Source of the DNA: Macrostomum hystrix
Taxonomy: Eukaryota > Platyhelminthes > Macrostomidae
DNA: 64,000 nt
NCBI GenBank assembly: GCA_950097015.1
Contig: CATNEN010000010.1
Location: 3,116,501-3,180,500, forward strand
Direction of reading: 5' to 3'
Shown here: piece after piece, positions 12,001 to 23,000 of the stretch
How positions within the stretch are numbered: the stretch's first letter is position 1
How the letters are laid out: every line of letters starts with the position of its first letter
Position numbers and translations under genes: made by a program
The notes under the pieces: generated by a model
Database searches by the model: none
Seen by the model: only the letters and a program-made list of their open reading frames with translations
What the model was told of the DNA's origin: nothing

Positions 12001-14509
12001 AAATCTAGACAATTCCCAGCTTCAACAATCGGTCCGATTTGAGAACAGTCTCAAATCTAGACAATTCCCAGCTTCAACAATCGATCCAATTTGAGAACAG
12101 TCTCAAATCTAGACAATTCCCAGCTTCAACAATCGGTCCAATTTGAGAATAGTCTCAAATCTAGACAATTCCCAGCTTCAACAATCGATCCAATTTGAGA
12201 ACAGTCTCAAATCTAGACAATTCCCAGCTTCAACAATCGGTCCAATTTGAGAACAGTCTCAAATCTAGACAATTCCCAGCTTCAACAATCGATCCAATTT
12301 GAGAACAGTCTCAAATCTAGACAATTCCCAGCTTCAACAATCGGTCCAATTTGAGAACAGTCTCAAATCTAGACAATCCCCAGCTTCAACAATCGGTCCA
12401 ATTTGAGAACAGTCTCAAATCTAGACAATCCCCAGCTTCAACAATCGGTCCAATTTGAGAACAGTCTCAAATCTAGACAATTCCCAGCTTCAACAATCGG
12501 TCCAATTTGAGAACAGTCTCAAATCTAGACAATTCCCAGCTTCAACAATCGGTCCAATTTGAGAACAGTCTCAAATCTAGACAATTCCCAGCTTCAACAA
12601 TCGGTCCAATTTGAGAACAGTCTCAAATCTAGACAATTCCCAGCTTCAACAATCGGTCCAATTTGAGAACAGTCTCAAATCTAGACAATCCCCAGCTTCA
12701 ACAATCGGTCCAATTTGAGAACAGTCTCAAATCTAGACAATTCCCAGCTTCAACAATCGATCCAATTTGAGAACAGTCTCAAATCTAGACAATTCCCAGC
12801 TTCAACAATCGATCCAATTTGAGAATAGTCTCAAATCTAGACAATTCCCAGCTTCAACAATCGATCCAATTTGAGAACAGTCTCAAATCTAGACAATCCC
12901 CAGCTTCAACAATCGATCCAATTTGAGAACAGTCTCAAATCTAGACAATTCCCAGCTTCAACAATCGGTCCAATTTGAGAACAGTCTCAAATCTAGACAA
13001 TCCCCAGCTTCAACAATCGGTCCATTTTGAGAACAGTCTCAAATCTAGACAATCCCCAGCTTCAACAATCGGTCCAATTTGAGAACAGTCACAAATCTAG
13101 ACAATCCCCAGCTTCAACAATCGGTCCAATTTGAGAACAGTCTCAAATCTAGACAATTCCCAGCTTCAACAATCGGTCCGATTTGAGAACAGTCTCAAAT
13201 CTAGACAATTCCCAGCTTCAACAATCGATCCAATTTGAGAACAGTCTCAAATCTAGACAATTCCCAGCTTCAACAATCGGTCCAATTTGAGAATAGTCTC
13301 AAATCTAGACAATTCCCAGCTTCAACAATCGATCCAATTTGAGAACAGTCTCAAATCTAGACAATTCCCAGCTTCAACAATCGGTCCAATTTGAGAACAG
13401 TCTCAAATCTAGACAATTCCCAGCTTCAACAATCGATCCAATTTGAGAACAGTCTCAAATCTAGACAATTCCCAGCTTCAACAATCGGTCCAATTTGAGA
13501 ACAGTCTCAAATCTAGACAATCCCCAGCTTCAACAATCGGTCCAATTTGAGAACAGTCTCAAATCTAGACAATTCCCAGCTTCAACAATCGGTCCGATTT
13601 GAGAACAGTCTCAAATCTAGACAATCCCCAGCTTCAACAATCGGTCCAATTTGAGAACAGTCACAAATCTAGACAATCCCCAGCTTCAACAATCGGTCCA
13701 ATTTGAGAACAGTCTCAAATCTAGACAATCCCCAGCTTCAACAATCGGTCCAATTTGAGAACAGTCTCAAATCTAGACAATTCCCAGCTTCAACAATCGG
13801 TCCGATTTGAGAACAGTCTCAAATCTAGACAATCCCCAGCTTCAACAATCGGTCCAATTTGAGAACAGTCACAAATCTAGACAATCCCCAGCTTCAACAA
13901 TCGGTCCAATTTGAGAACAGTCTCAAATCTAGACAATCCCCAGCTTCAACAATCGATCCAATTTGAGAACAGTCGTGACACCTGAGCCAGCCTGAAGCCG
14001 CCGTCAGCCGCCAGCCTGTTGGTGAGACCAGCCAGCATGGCGTCCCGATCCGGCGTGTTGACGCCGGAGTGCAGGGCAGCGAACGGCAGCCGGCCAGCCA
14101 GGTGAGCAGCGGCTTGAACAGGCTGAGTGGCGGCCGCCAGCTGGCGCCATCTGGCCAGCCAGTCCCTCTGATTGTCGGCCAGAAAGCCGCTAAGCTTGGC
14201 GCAGATGTCGGCGTTGGACTCGGCCAGGACCCGAGTCGCCTGCTGCTCGTACCAGGGCCAGGCGGAGGCGAACTCACCGCCCGCGCCAGGCTTTCCCCCA
14301 TCCCCAGTTGCGGCGTCATCGGTTTCCATGGTTTCCGGCTTGTTCTTGGACAGGGCGCGGCGGCGCGAGCGATGAGAGGCCGACTTGGCGGACGGCGTCT
14401 CGACGATGGCGGCAGCGGCTTTGGCAAAGCGAGGCAGGCGAGCCAGCAGGGCGGGCGGGCAGCTGAGGTTGAGCAGGACGCGGCGGCGCGGCTTTTGCAG
14501 GGCTTCCAT
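9069..14509 (-). CDS. ORC3: Origin recognition complex subunit 3 (4 coding exons)
   Basis: Subunit of the six-protein complex that marks replication origins and loads the MCM helicase. Exons, read on the minus strand: 14509-13982, 11129-10869, 10578-9823 and 9623-9069, all phase 0, giving 699 aa. The family is usually about 700 aa. The N-terminal exon carries the PFAALHSGVNTPDRDAM block. Exon 2 ends LVLLIRDFDEAS...KFIL, a Walker-B-like segment of the degenerate AAA+ fold, and continues into exon 3 with VSSHYSAELPVAIVCSLSKTP. The last exon has the C-terminal winged-helix block VRFLRACAQLQLMGYVR ending MTRLTTA. Intron 1 is 2.85 kb and consists almost entirely of a 52-bp minisatellite; intron 3 is only about 200 bp. 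The initiator ATG precedes ALQKPRRRVLLNLS. Acceptors are TTGCAG or CCAG and donors GTGTCA, GTGGGT and GTCAGA. Confidence 0.93.
9624..9822. repeat. Short degenerate repeats in ORC3 intron 3
   Basis: Four or five loose copies of a CTGATTGGTTGACC-like motif at about 9695-9785 inside the shortest ORC3 intron. Probably the seed or remnant of a minisatellite. Confidence 0.6.
10625..10830. repeat. Short degenerate tandem repeat in ORC3 intron 2
   Basis: Loose copies of CAACTCAGCCTCTACAATGA, about 18-20 bp, within the intron between ORC3 exons 2 and 3. More diverged than the large arrays. Confidence 0.75.
11190..13974. repeat. Intronic minisatellite, 52-bp unit, with higher-order repeat
   Basis: About 53 copies of a 52-bp unit beginning TTCCCAGCTTCAACAATCGG and continuing TCCAATTTGAGAACAGTCTC then AAATCTAGACAA. 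The unit includes the near-palindrome TTTGAGAACAGTCTCAAA. Diagnostic variants repeat at a fixed distance: TCCATTTTGA at 11877 and 13021, GTCACAAATC at about 11944 and 13088, and TCCGATTTGA at about 12033 and 13177. The spacing is 1144 bp, or 22 units. The array fills about 97% of ORC3 intron 1 and starts about 7 nt from its 5' splice site. Confidence 0.97.
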
Positions 14510-15030
14510 TGTTTTAATCTGCTTCTTTCTGCAATTCGAAATTAAAAATATTCTTCGTCTTAAAATAAAATGGACTCGTATTGGAGAAAAGCAAATACAA
14601 ATCAATTGATGGCAATCAATGACAAATACAACAGCTACTCAAAAGTTAATAAACATGTATTTAGTTAGTTTTATGTCATGACATTAGCGGCAATGAGGCT
14701 ATATTAATTAACATTTGCGCAAAATAAAACTGACTGGAGTAATTCTGGATAGGAATCAAATACTACTGTTAGTAGAATGAAAATCTAATCAATAAAGGGA
14801 GATTCCTATAATGATCCAATGACAAAAATCAAAACATCAAATCTAAAACAGGAATACGAGCTTTACTATCACCATCAACCAAAGCAAAACGCGGGAGGAT
14901 AAGCAAGAAACGGAAGGCAGTTAGCAATAGACAAAACTACAAGTATAGCTAAACAGTAGTCTGGATTGGCTACAAGGATTGCATTAAACTTAGGGGTATT
15001 GAGATACGGATCTATAATGAAACAATGACC
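14510..15030. other. ORC3 5' flank
   Basis: AT-rich, with no supported gene. It should contain the ORC3 promoter and 5' UTR. No TATA-like element could be assigned with confidence. Confidence 0.5.
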
Positions 15031-15034
15031 GATA

Positions 15035-15948
15035 ATTTGGGATCCAAGGATCTAGGAATCAAAGGACCTAGGGATCCAAGGATCTAGGAATCAAAGGATC
15101 TAAGAATCAAAGGATCTAGGGATCCAAGGATCTAGGAATTAAAGGATCTAAGAATCAAAGGATCTAGGAATCCAAGGATCTAGGAATCAAAGGATCTAGG
15201 AATCAAAGGATCTAGGAATCAAAGGATCTAGGAATCCAAGGATCTAGGAATCAAAGGATCTGGGGATCAAAGAATCTAGGGATCCAAGGATCTAAGAATC
15301 AAAGGATCTAGGGATCAAAGGATCTAGAAATCAAAGGATCTAGAAATCAAAGGATCTAGGGATCAAAGAATCTAGGAATCAAAGGATCTAAGAATCAAAG
15401 GATCTAGGGATCAAATAATCTAGGGATCCAAGGATCTAGGGATCAAAGGATCTAGGGATCCAATGATCTAGGAATCAAAGGATCTAGGAATCAAAGGATC
15501 TAGGGATCAAAGGATCTAGGGATCAAAGGATCTAGGAATCAAAGGATCTAGGAATCCAAGGATCTAGGAATCAAAGGATCTGGGGATCAAAGAATCTAGG
15601 GATCCAAGGATCTAAGAATCAAAGGATCTAGGGATCAAAGGATCTAGAAATCAAAGGATCTAGAAATCAAAGGATCTAGGGATCAAAGAATCTAGGAATC
15701 AAAGGATCTAAGAATCAAAGGATCTAGGGATCAAATAATCTAGGGATCCAAGGATCTAGGGATCAAAGGATCTAGGGATCAAAGGATCTAGGGATCCAAG
15801 GATCTAGGGATCAAAGGATCTAGAAATCAAAGGATCTAGGGATGAAAGAATCTAGGGATCAAAGGATCTAGGGATGAAAGAATCTAGGGATCAAAGGATC
15901 TAGGGATGAAAGAATCTAGGGATCAAAGGATCTGGGAATCAAAGAAAA
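15035..15948. repeat. Minisatellite, 16-bp unit, GATC-rich, with higher-order repeat
   Basis: About 57 copies of GGATCTAGGGATCAAA and variants. Each carries up to two GATC sites. A marker block containing CTGGGGATCAAAGAATC occurs at about 15260 and 15580, a 320-bp or 20-unit higher-order duplication. The array ends about 34 bp 3' of the VPS51 stop codon. Confidence 0.96.
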
Positions 15949-15981
15949 AGGGTTTAGTGATCAATGGATCAAAGATCAGAC

Positions 15982-18976
15982 TTAGTCCCGCTCGACAATG
16001 AGTTCCACAACGGACTGTTCCATGAAGACGGGATCAACGCAGCGGTTGGCGGCGCTGGCGAGAATCTCCTCCAGCAGGAAGCGAACCACGCTGTCGTCTG
16101 CAACGTAGCGCCACAGAAAAGTCTGCAGGTAGTGGCAGTCCACCTGCACCTGTTGCAGTCCGTAGCGACCGAAAGTCTTCAATCGGACGCACTCCAGCAG
16201 GGTCTTCAGAGCCAGCCGCACAATGCCGGACACCACCGAGGCCCGACCGAACTCCGCCGGGCCCAGCAGGTCGACCTTGTCGCTGAACAGCCGGTGCAGC
16301 AGGCTGTTGCCAAGGGTTGACGGTGTGGCCGACCAGCCACTGAGGGCGGGTGCCGGGGGTCGCCTGCCGATCGGCAGCCGGTTGGCGCTGCTGTCCGAGG
16401 ACTTGTCCCCACCGCCGCGGCCGCCACCTCCGCCGCTGGGAGCCTCGTCGTACAGGCTGGAGACTGAGGCGTTGATGCCGGCCAAGTCTTCGACGACTCG
16501 CTTTACAACTGCGCGCACCGACCGCGGCTCGATTCCCTTTCAAGGATTTTAAGAGGGTTGGAGGACTTGATAGAATGTATTTTGAAGAAGGGATTGATTT
16601 GGGAGCTGGGAATGGATTTGAGAGAATGGAATGGAGGAGCTGGGAATGGATTTGGGAGAATGGAATGGAGGAGCTAGGAATGGATTTGGGAGAATGGAAT
16701 GGAGGAGCTAGGAATGGATTTGGGAGAATGGAATGGAGGAGCTGAGAATGGATTTGGGAGAATGGAATGGAGGAGCTGAGAATGGGATTTGGGAGAATGG
16801 AATGGAGGAGCTGAGAATGGATTTGGGAGAATGGAATGGAGGAGCTGAGAATGGGATTTGTAGGAGGTGGGCGATATAGCCGGCTCCCACCTGCAGCCAG
16901 TCGCGAGCGTCCACAGATTTCCTGAGCATGCCGGCCAGAGTGCCGCCGCTGGAGCACACGAAGGCCTGCAGGAGGGCCGAGGCCGAGTCGCTGTAGGTGG
17001 CGGACAGCTCGCTGACGGGCGTCACCAGGGACTCGGCCTGAGTGGACTCCGGCACCAGAAACTGCTCATCGGCCAGAGTGCACAGGTAGTGGAGGGAGGA
17101 ATTGCGAAAGTCCAAGCAATAGCGAGACAGCAGCAGCAGCAGGAGCGGCGGCGGCGGCGACGGCGACAGTTGGGCGAGGCGGGAGCACTGCTCGGCCTGG
17201 TGGGTGAGGAAGCCGGCCAGAAGGTTCTGCCTGACGGCGCGGATGCAGAAGCGCTCGCGAAAAGCCGGCTTCAAGGAGAAGCTCACATCGGTGGCCAGGA
17301 AGGCCTGAGCGGTTTGGGAAGGTTGAGCTGATGAAGAATGAGCACTAAATCATGCCAATCTCACTGCCTCCGCTCCTCACCTGCAGTGCGGCCAGAGAAG
17401 CCTTGACAGCGTCCACCAGTTCCCTGAGCAGTCCGGCCATCAGCTGGGGCAGGCTGAGTCCGCCCCTGGCGCCCAGGCCGCCTCCGGTTATAGCCAGCTG
17501 AGATCTCAAGCCGCTCAGGGCAGCAGCCAGCCTGAGGTCCAGCTGAGCCCGCACGGCAGCCGCTCGCTCAGCCGCAGCATCGCACACAACGGTGAGGGCG
17601 CGGAGAGACAGCTCGCCTTCGGTCACCAGCCGGTGCATCGCCTGCAGCTTTCTATGAAATCTGTCGCAGGCTCGCACAAGCAGCGAGTCGCCTGCTGGGC
17701 TGGGCTGGCTGCCCTTGGCCTCCAGGCAGAACCGCTTGGACACAATGGACAGGTAGGAGCGCATGACGGATTCGTGGTAGGCCTCCAGCTTGGCGCGGGA
17801 TTCGGGACTGGGGATTTGCGGAACAGAAGGGGAGCGGTCATGCACATTCCTCTAATCCCAAAAACCTAAGATTTGAGTAACCAGTGGATTGAAAGGCAAT
17901 AAGCCGCTTCTAATATGCCAACCTGGGAAAGATGTCGCCGAAAACAGCGATGAGGATGCAGAGCTCGGACACCAGGTGATTGCAGCCATGATCAACAAAC
18001 TGCAGCACATCGTCCTGCGAGCTGCCAGCCTGAGCCTCCAGCTCGCCCAGCAGCCGCTGCATCCGCGGGTCGGCCTGACGCAGGAATGCGGCGGATAGGT
18101 CGGCCTCCGACTCGCCAAGCTGACCAAGCAGGTCAACCAGCTCAGCCAGCTGCCTGGCGTCCTGGCCGCCCCCTCCTGCGACACTGTCGCCCGCACCGCA
18201 GCCGCTGCCGCCTTCGTTGAAGCGTTGCCAAAGCTGGGCTCGTAGTTCGGCCATGATTGCCAGACAGTCAGCTCTGCAATATTGTACAGGTATAGCAGAA
18301 TCCCCGATTATCCCAGCTCAATATGAGACACTTGTTCTCTAGGTTCTACGTTTAGAGATCCATGGCCCCTGAATCGGCACAGATCGAGGCACCTGATTGG
18401 CCGGAAGCTGGGCAAGTCGGCGTAGCGGCTGAGCACCCGGTCGGCCTGCTGCCAGGCCCGGATAGCCTGCTGGTGAGCACCCTGGCGCCGCAGCTCGGTG
18501 AGCCTGGCCGGCAGGTCCAGCAGGTACTGCAGCTTTCGCAACAGGGCAGACACGCCAGCCAGGCGTTTCAGCTCGGCCCGCTTGCCGCCAACCACTTGCC
18601 GGATGTCGGCGGCCTGCTGGCTCATGGCGGACACGCTCTCGGCCAGGTTGTTCATCTCCTGCTCCATGCGATGAAAGTCGCTCTTCATCTTTCTAATAGT
18701 GTCGGTGGCCGAGATGAACTTGGAGTAATTGTCGTAGACTAGAGTCTGCATGTCCGAGTCCAGCTGGCGAATCTGCTCAACCATCTGCTGCTCCTTGGCC
18801 ATCAGGCTAGTCAGGGCCTGCTCCTGCAGCAGTTTGCTCAAGTAGATCTCCGGATCGAATCCGGCGCCATCGATGTCGCACGGATCGACATTGAGGCCAA
18901 CGGCGTCTGGCTCGCCCTGGCGCTGCTGGTAGAATGTGCGCAGCCGGCTGTTGCGGCTGGGCTTGCCCGGGTCGGC
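15982..18976 (-). CDS. VPS51: VPS51 subunit of GARP/EARP tethering complexes; first exon not located
   Basis: Tethers endosome-derived vesicles at the trans-Golgi network (GARP) or recycling endosomes (EARP). Exons on the minus strand: 18976-18393, 18273-17923, 17807-17381, 17304-16891 and 16536-15982, giving 776 aa with consistent phases. Strongly conserved blocks include LDSDMQTLVYDNYSKFISATDTIRKMK in the N-terminal coiled-coil region, LAGVSALLRKLQYLLDLPARLTE, SLLVRACDRFHRKLQAM, LLLLLLSRYCLDF, MLRKSVDARDWLQ, KTLLECVRLKTFGRYGLQQVQVDCHYLQTFLWR and a C-terminal MEQSVVELIVERD. The first reported exon begins with an acceptor (ATTGCAG) and has no in-frame ATG before the conserved region, so a short coding exon lies upstream. 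Candidate phase-0 starts are 19660-19628 (ATG to AGA, donor GTAATC, 11 codons) and 19818-19804 (5 codons). A 34-bp minisatellite lies in intron 5. Confidence 0.92.
16585..16860. repeat. Intronic minisatellite, 34-bp unit (VPS51 intron 5)
   Basis: About eight copies of GGAGAATGGAATGGAGGAGC followed by TGGGAATGGATTTG inside a 354-bp intron (16537-16890). One copy has an extra G. The array covers nearly 80% of the intron. Confidence 0.95.
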
Positions 18977-19019
18977 CTGCAATGGGTTGGTTGGGGTTCG
19001 AACTTCGGACCACAGATAA

Positions 19020-19665
19020 AAACAAATATTGTTCTGAGCAGTGTGGAAATTTTAGTTCAGGCCATAGACAGGCCATAGAAGGGATTGCTCCGAGCTATGT
19101 GGATAATGTAGTTGAGGTCATAGACAAAATGAATTACTCTGAGCTATGTGGATAATGTAGTTGAGGCCATAGACAAAACGGATTACTCTGAGCTGTGTGG
19201 ATAATGTGGTTGAGGTCATAGAAAAAATGGATTACTCTGAGCTGTGTGGATAATGTAGTTGAGGCCATAGAAAAAACGGATTACTCTGAGCTGTGTGGAT
19301 AATGTAGTTGAGGTCATAGACAAAATGGATTACTCTGAGCTGTGTGGATAATGTAGTTGAGGTCATAGACAAAACGGATTACTCTGAGCTGTGAGGATAA
19401 TGTAGTTGAGGTCATAGAAAAAATGGATTACACTGAGCTATGTGGATAATGTAGTTGAGGCCATAGAAAAAATGGATTACTCTGAGCTGTGTGGATAATG
19501 TAGTTGAGGCCATAGACAAAACGGATTACTCGGAGCTATGTGGATAATGTATTTGAGGTCATAGAAAAAATGGATTACTCTGAGCTGTGTGGATAATGTA
19601 GTTGAGGCCATAGACAAAACGGATTACTCTGAGCTGTGAGGATAATGTATTTGAGGTCATAAGAT
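19020..19665. repeat. Minisatellite, 49-bp unit (VPS51 5' region)
   Basis: About 13 copies of CTGAGCTGTGTGGATAATGT followed by AGTTGAGGTCATAGACAAAA then CGGATTACT. On the VPS51 strand the unit reads ATGACCTCAACTACATTATC ... CAGCTCAGA|GTAATC. Each GGTCAT-type copy thus holds an ATG, an open 11-codon stretch and a donor-like GTAATC. The array lies immediately upstream of the first located VPS51 exon. Confidence 0.95.
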
Positions 19666-20053
19666 ATAATTAGCAATAAAATGCTTAAGCAATGGTTAAC
19701 AAAATAATTACATATGATATCTGACAACTTCTCTTGTAAGAAGTGAGACCTATATTTGACTAGGCTTTTTATAAAATCTTTAACAATTTGAGTCTGTCAC
19801 AACTGTTATTTGCGACATGAGAAATAGAATCACATCTTACTGAGTTTATTTCGGAATAAACAACTGGAAACAAAAGCAGCAAGCCAAATAAACAGACCGC
19901 TTCAATAGCTGGTCAAACAGATATGGTAAAATCTAGATATATGATTTGATACTCACAACAGCACACCTTGAATAGCACAGTGCAATAAAGTTCCAATAAA
20001 AAACATAACATTAACCGCAAATCAGCGCACAGCACACTACTCGCAGTAGCTTG

Positions 20054-23000
20054 TTAAAAATTGGCTTCAAATATGGCTTTGGTCTTGCTGGGCGCCTCCG
20101 GAGTGACCACAGTGACGGGGGCGAACGGATTCTCGCTAGTCTGCAGGTAGGTCTGAAACCAGGTTAATTAGATTATGTTAGAGTTGGTGGGTGTCAAGTT
20201 AATTAATTGCCTTAAGCAACTCACATGAGCATAGGACAGGGCGTTGCGCCGCTCAGCCACCGAAGCCTGCTTGCCAACATAGACGTACACTTCGAATCCG
20301 TTGTCTATGATGAACACATCCTGCAGAGTGAATGTGAGATTATCCGCATGTTACTACTTATACGGGCTCGGTGAGTAGGCTAGTAGAGAACATGAAACAA
20401 CAAGGAGTTGGTCATCACACTGACATCTTCGGTGACTCCGCCGCGGCTCAGCGAGTCGGTCTGGATCTGCTCGAACTGCAGCTGGCCGGATTCGTCAGAC
20501 AGTCTGCGTGGAGGCGAAGCGGGAGTGACAGTTCAGGAGCGGTCAGGACAGAGGACTGAGAACTCTGCCATCAAAGCTGCCGGACTCACCTGAGCATCCG
20601 CTTCTCGGTGCCGCGGCTGGACTGCCGCTGCAGTTGGCCAAGCTGATCGGCCTCGGCTTCCTCCTCGGTCAGCGAAGCGTAGAACTCGTGCTGCAAAAAT
20701 TGGCGATGGGGACTGACTGTGTGCTGGGGATTCGGGGCTGAGAGTGGGTTTGTCAGTGGGCTGAGAGTGGGTTTGTCAGTGGGCTGAGAGTGGGTTTGTC
20801 AGTGGGCTGAGAGTGGATTTGTCAGTGGGCTGAGAGTGGGTTTGTCAGTGGGCTGAGAGTGGATTTGTCAGTGGGCTGAGAGTGGGTTTGTCAGTGGGCT
20901 GAGAGTGGGTTTGTCAGTGGACTGAGAGTGGGTTTGTCAGTGGGCTGAGAGTGGGTTTGTCAGTGGGCTGAGAGTGGGTTTGTCAGTGGGCTGAGAGTGG
21001 GTTTGTCAGTGGGCTGAGAGTGGGTTTGTCAGTGGGCTGAGAGTGGGTTTGTCAGTGGGCTGAGAGTGGGTTTGTCAGTGGGCTGAGAGTGGGTTTGTCA
21101 GTGGGCTGAGAGTGGGTTTGTCAGTGGGCTGAGAGTGGGTTTGTCAGTGGGCTGAGAGTGGGTTCGTCAGTGGGCTGAGAGTGGGTTTGTCAGTGGGCTG
21201 AGAGTGGGTTTGTCAGTGGGCTGAGAGTGGGTTTGTCAGTGGGCTGAGAGTGGGTTTGTCAGTGGGCTGAGAGTGGGTTTGTCAGTGGGCTGAGAGTGGG
21301 TTTGTCAGTGGGCTGAGAGTGAACTGGCAGTGGGTTTATTGAGTGAACTGGCATTGGGTTTATTGAGTGAACTGGCAGTGGGTTTATTGAGTGAACTGGC
21401 ATTGGGTTTATTGAGTGAACTGGCAGTGGGTTTATTGAGTGAACTGGCAGTGGGTTTATTCGGTCACGGCGAGCTCACAGTGGGGTCGGCTGAGTCCTCT
21501 TCAATAACTTCGCAGGCCAGCCGTCCGTTGCGCTCGCTCTTGAGTCCCTGCAGGTACTGGGCGGCCTTGAAGCGCTCATTTTTATTCGCTCCCTTGCTGT
21601 TCCACTGGATAGCGCGATCGCCCAGGTCCAGGATGTATACATCCGTGTTGTCCAGCAATTTGCGCGACTTGGCCACTTCCCACACCTCAATGTTCTGCCG
21701 CTCACCCTGAGAATAAATTATGGATTTGGAAGGATAAAATCGCTTAGTCTATGGTCCTATGGCCTGCAGCAAATGATGCCTTCCCTCACCTTAAAGTGCA
21801 GCAGGCGGGGCTTGTACTCGCGAGTTCTGACATTGCGAAATCCACTGGGACAGCCGCCAGCCAGGTAAGTGATCTCAGGGAAATAGCTGCGCATCAGCTG
21901 GCTCTCGTAGCCCTGCACTTCGCGGTGCTGAACAGGCAGGTCGTCCAGCAGGGTGTCCAACTCGACGGTCTTGTAGGCGGCCGTGCCGTACTCGTCTGCC
22001 GTGCTCTCCCGGCCAATCCAAAAGTGCACATCGTAGCAGAGCTTGTCATTCTCCAGGTAGGCGTTCAGAATAATGTAAGAGTCGCCGCTGTAGAACTTTC
22101 CGTGGAGTTCTTTGGGCCACTCCACCACTTTGAAGTTCTGCGGATTTTGCGGCGAGATTCGATGGCCAGTGCTTTGTTGCCACGGATAATGGGAAAGCCA
22201 TTGGCGCATGCGATTTGCCTATAGTTTTCAGCTGACAACAGGGCCAAGGCCGAGCCGTTCCTTACGAGAGATGGAGAGATAGGGGGAGTCGAAGAGGAGA
22301 GGAGAAGAGAGGAACGGGAAGCGAGAGGAGATGAAGAGAGGAGAGAGGCGAATAGACGAGAGATGGTAAGAGAAGGGAAAGGGGAAGTGAGAGGGGAGAG
22401 GGCAAAATATAGAAGGGAGAGATTAAGAGCCAGTGAGTCAGACTGTTAATTGTAAGTTCACAATCCAGGATTGTGATTTTAGCTTAGACAGTTTTTCATA
22501 AATCTGAAACTCACAACTTGGCGGCAATAACTTTGGGCCCGTTCTATCAAGCTTGCGTATCCTTTAAGTTCCAACTTACGTTGGCACTGTGTCGTAAAAT
22601 GTTCGGTGAAGCCATCGTATCTTAAGATCGTTCTTAGATTCCAGTAGCTTCTTAAGTCATCGCGGACGCGTAATTTTGCGTTCGGTGAAACTTTGTGAAT
22701 TCTCAGGCACCAATCCCTAAGTTTGATCGTAGCCACTGCTTAAGTTAAGACGCATCGACGAATGTTTCACCGAACGCACTTAAGAACGCTCTGAGACGGT
22801 TCTTAACTGTCCTGCGTAAGATAGAGCTTACGACGGAAATTACGAACACTTTATAGTACGGGCCCCTTTTCAGGTAAAAATTAATTAAAAAATGAACATC
22901 GAAGATAAGAATAACGGCAGAAAGTAATGCAGTTTCAGTATTGCAAGAAAGCACACGGAACATGCTCCAATGCTCACCTCAATCCGCCACACATACAGGT

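Noticed and set aside
18990-19015. tRNA T-loop-like GGTTCGAAC next to VPS51
   Set aside because: No acceptor stem, anticodon arm or A/B-box spacing was found around it.
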